A stretch of DNA of 12,909 bases from JBBTYG01 sp964418085 (GTDB taxonomy: Bacteria > Patescibacteriota > Minisyncoccia > UBA6257 > 2-01-FULL-56-20), in NCBI GenBank assembly GCA_964418085.1, contig CAYQKB010000031.1:1-12909 (forward strand), in the 5' to 3' direction. Below the pieces are notes generated by a model. The model was not told the origin of the DNA, did no database searches, and saw only the letters and a program-made list of their open reading frames with translations. A program made the translations under genes and the position numbers. Shown piece by piece: positions 6,728 to 11,455 of the stretch. The first letter of the stretch is position 1; each line of letters opens with the position of its first letter.

Positions 6728-7051
6728 TCAACTGGTCGGGGTCTTCTTTCTCTTCGTAACTTTCTTCTGAATGGCTCCGGCGAATAAGCGGAACGCTGGA
6801 CGCTTCTCTTTTGGATACAAGTAAAAAATGCCAAGCTCGCGACCACAATGCGGGCACTTCAGAGAAGCGATTGACCTTATCGGCTTGTCCGAAGAAATTC
6901 TATCGATATACAATCGCTTTAGCTCGCCCGGGCCGTCTTTCTGATATACGAGAACCTTCTTTCCGCAATGATCGCAATAAATGTCCAGAAATCGAGAGTA
7001 TCCGCCTCGGGCTTTGCGATATTTGTCGGATTTTAATTTAAGGGTTTTCAT
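6728..7051 (-). CDS. Small zinc-ribbon protein with two CxxC motifs
   Basis: I chose the ATG at 7051 (107 residues, MKTLKLKSDKYRKARGG) rather than 7138, because the longer form adds an unrelated stretch and overlaps the end of the neighbouring gene. Two pairs, Cys26/Cys29 (CDHC) and Cys66/Cys69 (CPHC), should bind one zinc. The protein is very basic at both ends (KKVTKRKK near the C-terminus), which suggests nucleic acid or ribosome binding. The general form is familiar from CPR genomes, but I know of no established function. It lies between a small secreted-protein gene and a methyltransferase on the minus strand. Confidence 0.75.
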   Translation of the reverse strand: MKTLKLKSDKYRKARGGYSRFLDIYCDHCGKKVLVYQKDGPGELKRLYIDRISSDKPIRSIASLKCPHCGRELGIFYLYPKEKRPAFRLFAGAIQKKVTKRKKTPTS

Positions 7052-7073
7052 TTCATTGGCACTACGGGTGAAT

Positions 7074-7373
7074 TTACGCGAGTAAATGATAGGAAGCGGA
7101 CTCACTGGGAGGAGTTGATTGTTGTTCCGGCATATCAAAATTGATTGGCATTTCTTCTGCGGAAAGAACCGGAATTATATATGCGCTCGTAGTACCCGCA
7201 CTTGCAAAATACAGTCTCGGAGTTGGAATCCACGGCAGAGCAGGTTCATTTGGCGGCTGGAAAAATACTCCTTCTTTTTTTGGAGGGTAGAAAAATATGG
7301 ATTGGCCAACTTGAAGTCCGCCGAGAGTTGCCACGGAGATAATAAAAAACTTTTTGACATTGTCGTCTTTCAT
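7074..7373 (-). CDS. Small predicted secreted or membrane-anchored protein, unknown function
   Basis: The 99-residue product starts MKDDNVKKFFIISVATLGG, a charged N-terminus followed by a moderately hydrophobic segment (residues 9-28) that could be a signal peptide or anchor. The rest is proline-rich (PPKKEG, PPNEPALPWIPTPR) and ends in a Ser/Pro/Gln-rich tail. No cysteines or recognised domain are present. A minus-strand promoter with its -10 box six bases before the ATG supports expression. An extracytoplasmic low-complexity protein is the most that can be said. Confidence 0.6.
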   Translation of the reverse strand: MKDDNVKKFFIISVATLGGLQVGQSIFFYPPKKEGVFFQPPNEPALPWIPTPRLYFASAGTTSAYIIPVLSAEEMPINFDMPEQQSTPPSESASYHLLA

Positions 7374-7379
7374 GTGCCC

Positions 7380-7406
7380 ATTTTAGCACAATTTTCTGAC
7401 ATTCAA
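7380..7406 (-). promoter_or_regulatory. Promoter of the small secreted-protein gene (leaderless type)
   Basis: On the minus strand, TTGAAT (7401-7406) and TAAAAT (7380-7385) are spaced by 15 bases (16 if TTTGAA is used). The -10 box ends six bases before the ATG at 7373, so the transcript would begin at or next to the start codon. Confidence 0.45.
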
Positions 7407-7419
7407 AATTAACTGGCTT

Positions 7420-7442
7420 ACTGGCGCATCCGGGGAACCTTT
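7420..7442 (+). repeat. Diverged direct repeat, copy 2
   Basis: This segment matches 3706-3728 at 20 of 23 positions in the same orientation, with the shared core CGGGGAACCTTT. It lies in the divergent spacer left of a gene-poor region. It is followed by CTCT-AAAA-AGAG and CCC...GGG short dyads (about 7458-7483), which are not part of the shared sequence. Confidence 0.55.
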
Positions 7443-7512
7443 TTACATGTACATACCCTCTAAAAAGAGTCCCGTTTTTTGGGCTGGGGTCTCGGTTCGA
7501 AAATTATAATAA

Positions 7513-7665
7513 ATGCTCAAAAAAGTTATACTAAAGTCAGTAGGTAGCGAATCTGCTTCAAAGAAACATCAGGAAATGGAAGGATTTTCTGCCAGTCCGC
7601 AGTTCGAAACGCGTCCACCCATGCGAGCTTGGGTTTCTAATAGGATAGAAATGTTTGCAAGATAA
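7513..7665 (+). CDS. Possible small ORF (50 aa), unknown
   Basis: The ORF runs from ATG at 7513 to TAA at 7665 and reads MLKKVILKSVGSES, then a polar stretch, then PQFETRPPMRAWVSNRIEMFAR. The composition looks protein-like (short basic N-terminus, Arg/Pro-rich middle, amphipathic end) and no longer plus-strand ORF competes. A perfect TATAAT at 7505-7510 is too close to the ATG to serve it as a promoter, since transcription would start inside the codons, so a later start such as Met22 (7576) is possible. I recognise no family. Confidence 0.35.
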   Translation: MLKKVILKSVGSESASKKHQEMEGFSASPQFETRPPMRAWVSNRIEMFAR

Positions 7666-7710
7666 CTTTATAAATCGTTCGTGATCTAGGATTCGAACGG
7701 GAAAGGGGCT

Positions 7711-7736
7711 CGCCTCGCTGAAGCTCTGGCGAAGCG
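7711..7736 (-). repeat. Palindromic repeat, copy A (intergenic, inverted relative to copy B)
   Basis: The reverse complement of this 26-base segment aligns with 8954-8980 with about four differences and one gap. Both fold as outer CGC/GCG, a two-base internal loop, then an inner CGCY/GGCG stem around a loop containing AAGCT or GGCTT. It lies in the gene-free, inverted-repeat-rich stretch. Confidence 0.55.
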
Positions 7737-7739
7737 GGT

Positions 7740-7761
7740 CGGGAAAACGGAAGTTTTCCCG
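7740..7761. repeat. Perfect 9-bp inverted repeat
   Basis: Arms CGGGAAAAC and GTTTTCCCG enclose a GGAA tetraloop, directly after palindromic repeat copy A. No T-tract follows on the plus strand, so it is not an obvious terminator. Confidence 0.6.
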
Positions 7762-7775
7762 TGGCGGAAATATTA

Positions 7776-7851
7776 CAATTGGCAACGAGGCGAAAATAAG
7801 ATGCAGATTTATTTTCGACGAGTGAACCAATTGGCAAAGCTTCTTTGCCAA
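7776..7851. repeat. Nested and tandem inverted repeats
   Basis: An outer pair CAATTGG/CCAATTG (7776-7782, 7827-7833) encloses an inner pair CGAAAATAA/TTATTTTCG (7791-7799, 7809-7817). The right outer arm runs into a second perfect hairpin, TTGGCAAAG-CTT-CTTTGCCAA (7831-7851). All arms match exactly. Confidence 0.6.
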
Positions 7852-7926
7852 ACCGAGGGGTTTTAAAAAATTTTATGTAAACAAAATTTTGTTCTGACCT
7901 CCCTACTCGAAGAGCAAAGATTGGCA

Positions 7927-7935
7927 TGTTATAAA
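7927..7935 (+). promoter_or_regulatory. Extended -10 promoter upstream of the small Cys-rich ORF
   Basis: TG, one base, then TATAAA (7930-7935) forms an extended -10 element about 29 bases before the ATG at 7965. No -35 at the usual spacing is evident. Confidence 0.35.
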
Positions 7936-7964
7936 CTTTTAAAACGACCATCTTGCTAAAAACC

Positions 7965-8108
7965 ATGAAAAAGAAAACCAGCTGGAAAACATGTAGTCGC
8001 GGCCATAAATTTCGAGGCAGAGTCCCCTGCCCCATCTGCTGGCCAGGAAGAAAATCGAAAAAGAAGTCCTCGCTAAGAACTTCGGCGAACAGGCAGCCGG
8101 CGAGTTGA
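7965..8108 (+). CDS. Small basic Cys-rich (zinc-binding-like) protein, 47 aa
   Basis: The ORF MKKKTSWKTCSRGHKFRG continues with a CPICWPGRK turn and ends after a Lys/Ser-rich tail. Cys10, His14, Cys22 and Cys25 form a C-x3-H ... C-x2-C set that fits a short zinc-binding knuckle, and the surrounding sequence is strongly basic. This spacing and the Trp after the second CxxC make it look like a real protein rather than a random ORF. The last residues (from about 38) come from a CTTCGGCGA...CAGGCAGC stretch that resembles the sequence beside repeat copy B, so the C-terminal tail may have been altered by a repeat. The role is unknown; nucleic-acid binding is plausible. Confidence 0.6.
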   Translation: MKKKTSWKTCSRGHKFRGRVPCPICWPGRKSKKKSSLRTSANRQPAS

Positions 8109-8237
8109 TTACATACATATGATAAAAAACGGAAGATGCGTAGGGTTATCTCTTTTAAAATAAGCCTTGAAGCTCGGCGAATGAACCAAGTACACAAAAA
8201 ATTTCTTAATTAAAGGTTCGTTGCGCTTATTTTCCGC

Positions 8238-8819
8238 ATGACATTCATCATAATTGGTTTTATAATTTCACTAAGTTCTGAATTACTAAACATACTCGCT
8301 GAGTTCTGCTCAATTCCATTAGAGTACAGATTTCCAAAATTTAAAATAAAATGGGTTAAAATAACGTTTCACTCATTAGCATTAGTTGGCATTATTATTT
8401 CATTGTTTGCCGGTGTTCAGTCAGAAAAGGACTCGAGCAATACCAGAAGATACCAGTATTATGCAAATCTTGATGTTGCTGGTAATGAATTAATATCTAA
8501 CACCATAGTTCCCACTGATATATCTGACGCAACAAAGGATATTGTAACGTATGAAACATACAACGGTCACAATCGGTTTAAAATTAGCTGTGCCGATTCT
8601 AACTTCAAGATATTCGATTCAATCATAAATAAATTCCCAGATTTCCCTTTTGGATACGCTTATAAAGCGATGTGCCTCAAAGAAGAAAAAAAGGATGATA
8701 GCTGGAAACCGTGGGCGCAAAAAGCAATAGAAATATTTAAGATAACAAAAACATTCTCTGGACACGCTCCAGAACATGATATGTTTTTAAAAAACCTTCA
8801 AGATGGATTATTAAAATAA
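8238..8819 (+). CDS. Two-helix membrane protein with soluble C-terminal domain, unknown function
   Basis: The 193-residue product has a hydrophobic segment at about 3-20, a short basic region (RFPKFKIKW), and a second hydrophobic segment at about 44-60 (FHSLALVGIIISLFAG), followed by a soluble domain of about 130 residues. Near the end, FPDFPFGYAYKAMC, then W-KPWAQKAIEIF and GHAPEHDMFL suggest TPR-like helical hairpins, as in small proteins that carry one repeat. It is noticeably more AT-rich than the flanking genes, which suggests separate acquisition. No signal motif or catalytic site is recognised, and no Shine-Dalgarno sequence precedes the ATG. It stands alone, with no operon partner. 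Confidence 0.75.
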   Translation: MTFIIIGFIISLSSELLNILAEFCSIPLEYRFPKFKIKWVKITFHSLALVGIIISLFAGVQSEKDSSNTRRYQYYANLDVAGNELISNTIVPTDISDATKDIVTYETYNGHNRFKISCADSNFKIFDSIINKFPDFPFGYAYKAMCLKEEKKDDSWKPWAQKAIEIFKITKTFSGHAPEHDMFLKNLQDGLLK

Positions 8820-8830
8820 AAAATTTTACT

Positions 8831-8858
8831 TTGTGGAGAGAATGCTTTTTGTTAAAAT
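8831..8858 (+). promoter_or_regulatory. Promoter of the PhnB/VOC gene (leaderless type)
   Basis: TTGTGG (8831-8836) and TAAAAT (8853-8858) are spaced by 16 bases. The -10 box ends six bases before the ATG at 8865, so the transcript should begin at the start codon. Confidence 0.5.
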
Positions 8859-8864
8859 TAATCT

Positions 8865-9404
8865 ATGCAAAAAATCACCCCGTTCCTCTGGTTCGATAAC
8901 CAAGCCGAAGAAGCAGCGAAGTTTTATGTGGACGTGTTCAACACAGCCCCCCGCGCTACGCCGGAGGCTTCGGCGAGGCGAGCAGGCAGCAGAAAAAAAT
9001 CTAAAGTAGGAAACGGGGCCGAGTACGGCGAAGCGGGATCGGAAGTATCGGGGCAACCAAAGGGATCAACGATGATCGCAGAGTTCGAGCTTGACGGCCA
9101 AGAGTTTACGGCTCTAAACGGCGGCCCGCAGTTTAAATTCACCGAAGCGATATCATTCCTAGTGAACTGTGAAAACCAAGAAGAGGTAGACCACTTTTGG
9201 AATAAGCTGACTGCAGGAGGAAAAGAATCCCAGTGCGGCTGGCTGAAAGATAAGTTCGGCCTCTCGTGGCAAATCGTTCCTTCTGCCCTGGGCAAACTGA
9301 TGGGCGACCCCGACCCCGTAAAATCGCAGAAGGTTATGCAAGCGATGCTCAAAATGAAAAAAATTGATATAGCAGAATTGAAGCGAGCGTATGATGGAAA
9401 ATAA
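8865..9404 (+). CDS. PhnB/VOC-superfamily protein with an in-frame repeat insertion
   Basis: The 179-residue protein matches the PhnB-like (3-dmu-9_3-mt, glyoxalase/VOC fold) family: ITPFLWFDNQAEEAAKFYVDVF at the N-terminus (given here from residue 4), YGEAGSEVSGQPKGS, FTALNGGP, CGWLKDKFGLSWQIVP and a C-terminal MLKMKKIDIAELK. Such proteins are annotated as VOC or PhnB-like without a firm reaction. After VFNT the family normally continues directly into a SK(V/I)G stretch. Here about 19 extra residues (27-45, Ala/Arg/Ser-rich) intervene. They are encoded by 8943-8999, which contains a palindromic repeat. The insertion keeps the frame and the rest of the protein is intact, so it may still be functional. 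Confidence 0.9.
   Translation: MQKITPFLWFDNQAEEAAKFYVDVFNTAPRATPEASARRAGSRKKSKVGNGAEYGEAGSEVSGQPKGSTMIAEFELDGQEFTALNGGPQFKFTEAISFLVNCENQEEVDHFWNKLTAGGKESQCGWLKDKFGLSWQIVPSALGKLMGDPDPVKSQKVMQAMLKMKKIDIAELKRAYDGK
8954..8980 (+). repeat. Palindromic repeat, copy B, inside the PhnB/VOC gene
   Basis: The 27 bases fold as outer CGC/GCG, internal loop TA/AG, inner CGCCG/CGGCG and a 7-base loop. They match the reverse complement of 7711-7736. All three codon positions are used without a stop, and the extra codons sit exactly where the family has no counterpart. Confidence 0.6.
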
Positions 9405-9425
9405 AAACAGTAGCTCTGTAATCAT

Positions 9426-9477
9426 TTGAAACCTCCTTCGTCGTATCTAATATAATGCCGATCGTCGACAGGCATTA
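9426..9477 (+). promoter_or_regulatory. Promoter and operator-like dyad of the DUF1059 gene
   Basis: TTGAAA (9426-9431) and a perfect TATAAT (9451-9456) are spaced by 19 bases, a little long. A 7-bp dyad with arms TAATGCC (9453-9459) and GGCATTA (9471-9477), centres 18 bases apart, overlaps the -10 box and the expected start site. It could be an operator or a 5'-end hairpin. Confidence 0.45.
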
Positions 9478-9497
9478 GAAAATTTAAATAAATAAAT

Positions 9498-9698
9498 ATG
9501 AAAACATTAGCTTGTAAGGACATAGGAACCCCAGACTGCAACTTCGTTGCAAAGTCGGAAACCGCGGAAGGCGCCGTAAAGATCATGATGGATCACGCCT
9601 CGAAAGCGCATAAAGATAAGTTAGACGAGATGTCGAAAACGATGACTCCCGATCAGATGAAGGCTATGATGATGTCGAAAGTGAAAGACGAAGCCTAA
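9498..9698 (+). CDS. DUF1059 family small protein
   Basis: The 66-residue product begins MKTLACKDIGTPDCNFVA and continues with ETAEGAVKIMMDHASKAH, the characteristic DUF1059 pattern: two Cys near the N-terminus (Cys6, Cys14) followed by a helix with His residues. The C-terminal Met-rich helix (MTPDQMKAMMM) is a common extension. The family is widespread in bacteria and archaea and has no established function; the Cys/His set may bind a metal. It is a single-gene unit with its own promoter and a terminator 20 bases after the stop. Confidence 0.9.
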   Translation: MKTLACKDIGTPDCNFVAKSETAEGAVKIMMDHASKAHKDKLDEMSKTMTPDQMKAMMMSKVKDEA

Positions 9699-9718
9699 AT
9701 TTCATTCGACTCACGACA

Positions 9719-9752
9719 AAAAAGCCGGAGGACTAATAACCCCCGGCTTTTT
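9719..9752. terminator. Bidirectional rho-independent terminator
   Basis: AAAAAGCCGG (9719-9728) and CCGGCTTTTT (9743-9752) form a 10-bp stem with flanking A and T tracts. It terminates the DUF1059 transcript, and would work in both directions. Confidence 0.88.
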
Positions 9753-9792
9753 GTGTACGAACAAATTTCTGGTTCAGCTTTACCTATACGCA

Positions 9793-9819
9793 TTGTCAAA
9801 AAAATCGCTATAATATAAC
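9793..9819 (+). promoter_or_regulatory. Promoter of the GreA/GreB-like gene (leaderless type)
   Basis: TTGTCA (9793-9798) is followed by overlapping TATAAT (9809-9814) and TATAAC (9814-9819). With the perfect TATAAT, seven bases remain before the ATG at 9822, giving a leaderless mRNA; the -35 spacing suits the second box (15 bases) better than the first (10). Confidence 0.4.
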
Positions 9820-9821
9820 TC

Positions 9822-10322
9822 ATGCAACTACCGAGACGCAGATCACCGAGCAGACAAGATGACGACGGCCCGATTCCCCTCACCGAAGAAGGACTCATTC
9901 ATCTCAAAGAAAAACTTGCACGCTTGAAACACGGACTCCCCGTCCTTATTGCAGAAACCCAACGCACGGCCGCTTTTGGTGACCGATCTGACAACGCCGA
10001 ATATAAAGAAGCGAAAGGAACTCTCCGCCGCACCCAGTGGCAAATCTGGACTATAGAAGATCAATTGAAACGCGTGGAAATAATTACATCAGGAAAAAAT
10101 ATCGCAGGCACCATACGCCTCGGCTCTACCGTTATTCTCGACACAAGCGCGGGAGAAAAAACATTTCAAATTGTCGGACCGCGCGAGACCGACCCCGCCC
10201 GCGGCCGCATCTCACACCTCTCCCCGCTTGGTGCCGCACTTCTAAACCATAAAAAAGATAACATCGTCACAATCCAAACCGGAACCGGACCGCAAAAATA
10301 TCGCATACTCGAAATTAAATAA
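9822..10322 (+). CDS. GreA/GreB-family transcript cleavage (elongation) factor
   Basis: The 166-residue protein has the two Gre domains. The N-terminal coiled coil (about 18-90) has the tip GDRSDNAEYKEAK, retaining the acidic Asp and Glu that reach the RNA polymerase active site and stimulate hydrolysis of backtracked RNA. The C-terminal FKBP-like domain has LGSTVILD, QIVGPRETDP, ISHLSPLGAALL and a final YRILEIK. It rescues stalled RNA polymerase in the cytoplasm. A basic/acidic N-terminal extension (MQLPRRRSPSRQDDDG) precedes the usual LTEEGL start by about 18 residues. No alternative ATG lies near that point, and the -10 box supports the ATG at 9822. Whether it is the GreA or GreB subtype is unclear. 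Confidence 0.93.
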   Translation: MQLPRRRSPSRQDDDGPIPLTEEGLIHLKEKLARLKHGLPVLIAETQRTAAFGDRSDNAEYKEAKGTLRRTQWQIWTIEDQLKRVEIITSGKNIAGTIRLGSTVILDTSAGEKTFQIVGPRETDPARGRISHLSPLGAALLNHKKDNIVTIQTGTGPQKYRILEIK

Positions 10323-10326
10323 AAGT

Positions 10327-10354
10327 CTTGCGAAAAAACCGGATTAAGTATAGT
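10327..10354 (+). promoter_or_regulatory. Putative promoter of the 80-aa protein gene
   Basis: CTTGCG (10327-10332) and TATAGT (10349-10354) are spaced by 16 bases. A good AAAGGAAG ribosome binding site lies just upstream of the ATG at 10378, so this gene has a conventional leader, unlike its neighbours. Confidence 0.4.
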
Positions 10355-10377
10355 CTAGTGAACAAGAAAGGAAGAAC

Positions 10378-10620
10378 ATGGTTACGCTAGAACATTTAAA
10401 AAAATATATCATCGAACATCCTCACCACTTCATAAAAAGGGAAAAAAATCTCCTTGAAAAAGCTGAGATGCTTGCTTCAGCAGATGGAGCACAAACAATC
10501 ATGTCTGGGCAAGTGGAAGGACTGCTCGGGGAACACGCCGAAGAATTATTCAATCTCTTGTGCACGAATAGAGACTACCTCCTCATCAGTGCAAAAGCGG
10601 TGGCTTGCTTTCGGAAATGA
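10378..10620 (+). CDS. Small protein (80 aa), unknown function
   Basis: A clear purine-rich AAAGGAAG precedes the ATG at 10378 and supports this start. The product, beginning MVTLEHLKKYIIEHPHHF, is predicted all-alpha with alternating charged residues, one GQVEGLLGEHAEELFNLL helix and two cysteines near the end (LLCTNRDYLL, VACFRK). There is no signal peptide or membrane segment. I do not recognise the family. It is a single gene between the Gre factor and a strong hairpin terminator. Confidence 0.65.
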   Translation: MVTLEHLKKYIIEHPHHFIKREKNLLEKAEMLASADGAQTIMSGQVEGLLGEHAEELFNLLCTNRDYLLISAKAVACFRK

Positions 10621-10638
10621 TTGCGGCTCAATGCTAGT

Positions 10639-10677
10639 AAAAAACTCGAGCGCCAGTAGATAACTACTGGCGCTTTA
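10639..10677. terminator. Strong bidirectional hairpin terminator
   Basis: AGCGCCAGTAG (10649-10659) and CTACTGGCGCT (10664-10674) form a perfect 11-bp stem with loop ATAA. On the minus strand it is followed, after four bases, by six T (A6 at 10639-10644), serving the secreted-protein gene; on the plus strand only a short TTT follows. Confidence 0.82.
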
Positions 10678-10706
10678 ACGTTGTAATTACTGTATCGAAT
10701 CCCTAC

Positions 10707-10997
10707 CTAGCGGTGATTTTGGGTAACCTGATAACACGCAATGTCGTATTGAGAAACAGCGTGAGAGCTCTGGGCATGCGCCGCCGATGGCGTACCATCA
10801 CTTCCCGCATAATGAGCCTCTGCCGTAGCAAAACCCTGTGTGCCAAAACCATTCGGACTCATCGTCGCCCCCTCACTTCCGCATGACGCATTCGGCTGCC
10901 CCGTACCGCTCGGATGTGCCGCCGCAAATGCAATGCCGGAACTCGTAAGAATGCTTAACGCAATAAAACCGCTCGTAACCGCATCAACTTTTTTCAT
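10707..10997 (-). CDS. Small secreted protein with signal peptide (HPSGTGQPN...SQYDIACYQ type)
   Basis: The 96-residue protein starts with a clear signal peptide: MKKVDA, a hydrophobic core (GFIALSILTSSGIAF), and likely cleavage after the Ala-rich AFAAA. The mature part has HPSGTGQPNASCG, a Gly/Ser/Ala-rich linker, and the C-terminal SQYDIACYQV. I recognise this pattern from small extracytoplasmic proteins frequent in CPR and some actinobacterial genomes, sometimes misannotated as adenylate cyclase. The two Cys (in ASCGSE and IACYQ) could form a disulfide. The function is unknown. The downstream terminator fits minus-strand transcription. Confidence 0.82.
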   Translation of the reverse strand: MKKVDAVTSGFIALSILTSSGIAFAAAHPSGTGQPNASCGSEGATMSPNGFGTQGFATAEAHYAGSDGTPSAAHAQSSHAVSQYDIACYQVTQNHR

Positions 10998-11048
10998 AAT
11001 CGTATAATCAACATTATTTTTTTCGACATTTCAAAAAATTTCTAACTC

Positions 11049-11068
11049 AAAAACCCGGAGACATCCGG
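11049..11068 (-). terminator. Short rho-independent terminator for the DUF3008-like gene
   Basis: CCGGA (11055-11059) and TCCGG (11064-11068) form a 5-bp GC-rich stem with a 4-base loop. On the minus strand it is followed by GTTTTT, 29 bases past the stop at 11097. Confidence 0.6.
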
Positions 11069-11096
11069 AAATTTTTACACACACCGTCATATGTTG

Positions 11097-11279
11097 CTAT
11101 TCCTTTTGCTCGTCTTTCTCATCCACACTTTTATAAGCAAGTTCCGCAAGCTGATATTCGTCCATATTCTCATACAATTCCCTTTCGGCTCCCTCGAGTT
11201 TCGAGGAATCAAATCTGCCGCGTTTTGCCGCAAGAGCAACAGCGGCAGACTTCCGTTGCTCTTCTGATTGCCTAGGCAT
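11097..11279 (-). CDS. DUF3008-like small protein
   Basis: I chose the ATG at 11279, which gives 60 residues starting MPRQSEEQRKSAAVALAAKRG. The TTG at 11294 adds five residues without support. The MP-x-x-S-E-x-QR-x-A-A start, AAKRG, and the later LEGAERELYENMDEYQLAELA match the DUF3008 pattern (MPAKSxxQQ..., K-G, L-G-A, M-S-x-x-E/L-x-x-x-A). These proteins are short, charged and all-helical, without known activity. It is a single-gene minus-strand unit with its own terminator. Confidence 0.72.
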   Translation of the reverse strand: MPRQSEEQRKSAAVALAAKRGRFDSSKLEGAERELYENMDEYQLAELAYKSVDEKDEQKE

Positions 11280-11455
11280 GTTTGTATAAATCAATGGGAC
11301 ATTAAATTACATCGACCTTTCCCAACATTCCCGAGTATATCTTTTCCTATGTGAAGCAAATGTGAAAATTATTAAGTTGTTAACCATTTTTATTTCTCTC
11401 TTAAAAACGTACCCGCTTCCCAAAAAAATAAATGAATAAATAGATACTCCATGAT

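Larger units (their letters stand above)
7666..7964. other. Gene-free stretch dense in inverted repeats
   Basis: No credible gene is seen here. In order it holds: a palindromic repeat (7711-7736); a 9-bp stem with GGAA loop, arms CGGGAAAAC and GTTTTCCCG (7740-7761); arms CGAAAATAA and TTATTTTCG (7791-7817); an outer pair CAATTGG (7776-7782) and CCAATTG (7827-7833); a 9-bp stem TTGGCAAAG and CTTTGCCAA with a 3-base loop (7831-7851); and a 14-base perfect palindrome AACAAAATTTTGTT (7880-7893). The 10-mer CAATTGGCAA occurs twice in direct orientation (7776 and 7828). It could be a structured RNA, a recombination site or a graveyard of palindromic elements. Confidence 0.6.

Noticed and set aside
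7119..7412. A 97-codon plus-strand ORF
   Set aside because: It is the antisense shadow of the small secreted-protein gene, which has a better start, promoter and signal-peptide-like N-terminus.
7490..7510. GGTTCGAAA resembling a tRNA 3' portion (possible att site)
   Set aside because: The flanks do not pair and no CCA-proximal acceptor stem is present.
7680..7700. tRNA-like GATTCGAAC, suggesting a T-arm of a minus-strand tRNA
   Set aside because: The bases flanking TTCGAAT do not form the 5-bp T-stem, and no acceptor or anticodon arm can be drawn.
7558..7851. A 97-codon minus-strand ORF
   Set aside because: It is antisense to the small 7513-7665 ORF and its sequence is dictated by the palindromes, with no family pattern.
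7637..8197. A 186-codon minus-strand ORF across the repeat-rich region
   Set aside because: It runs antisense through several perfect inverted repeats and over the plus-strand Cys-rich ORF, has an implausible Phe/Leu/Arg-rich composition and no start signal.
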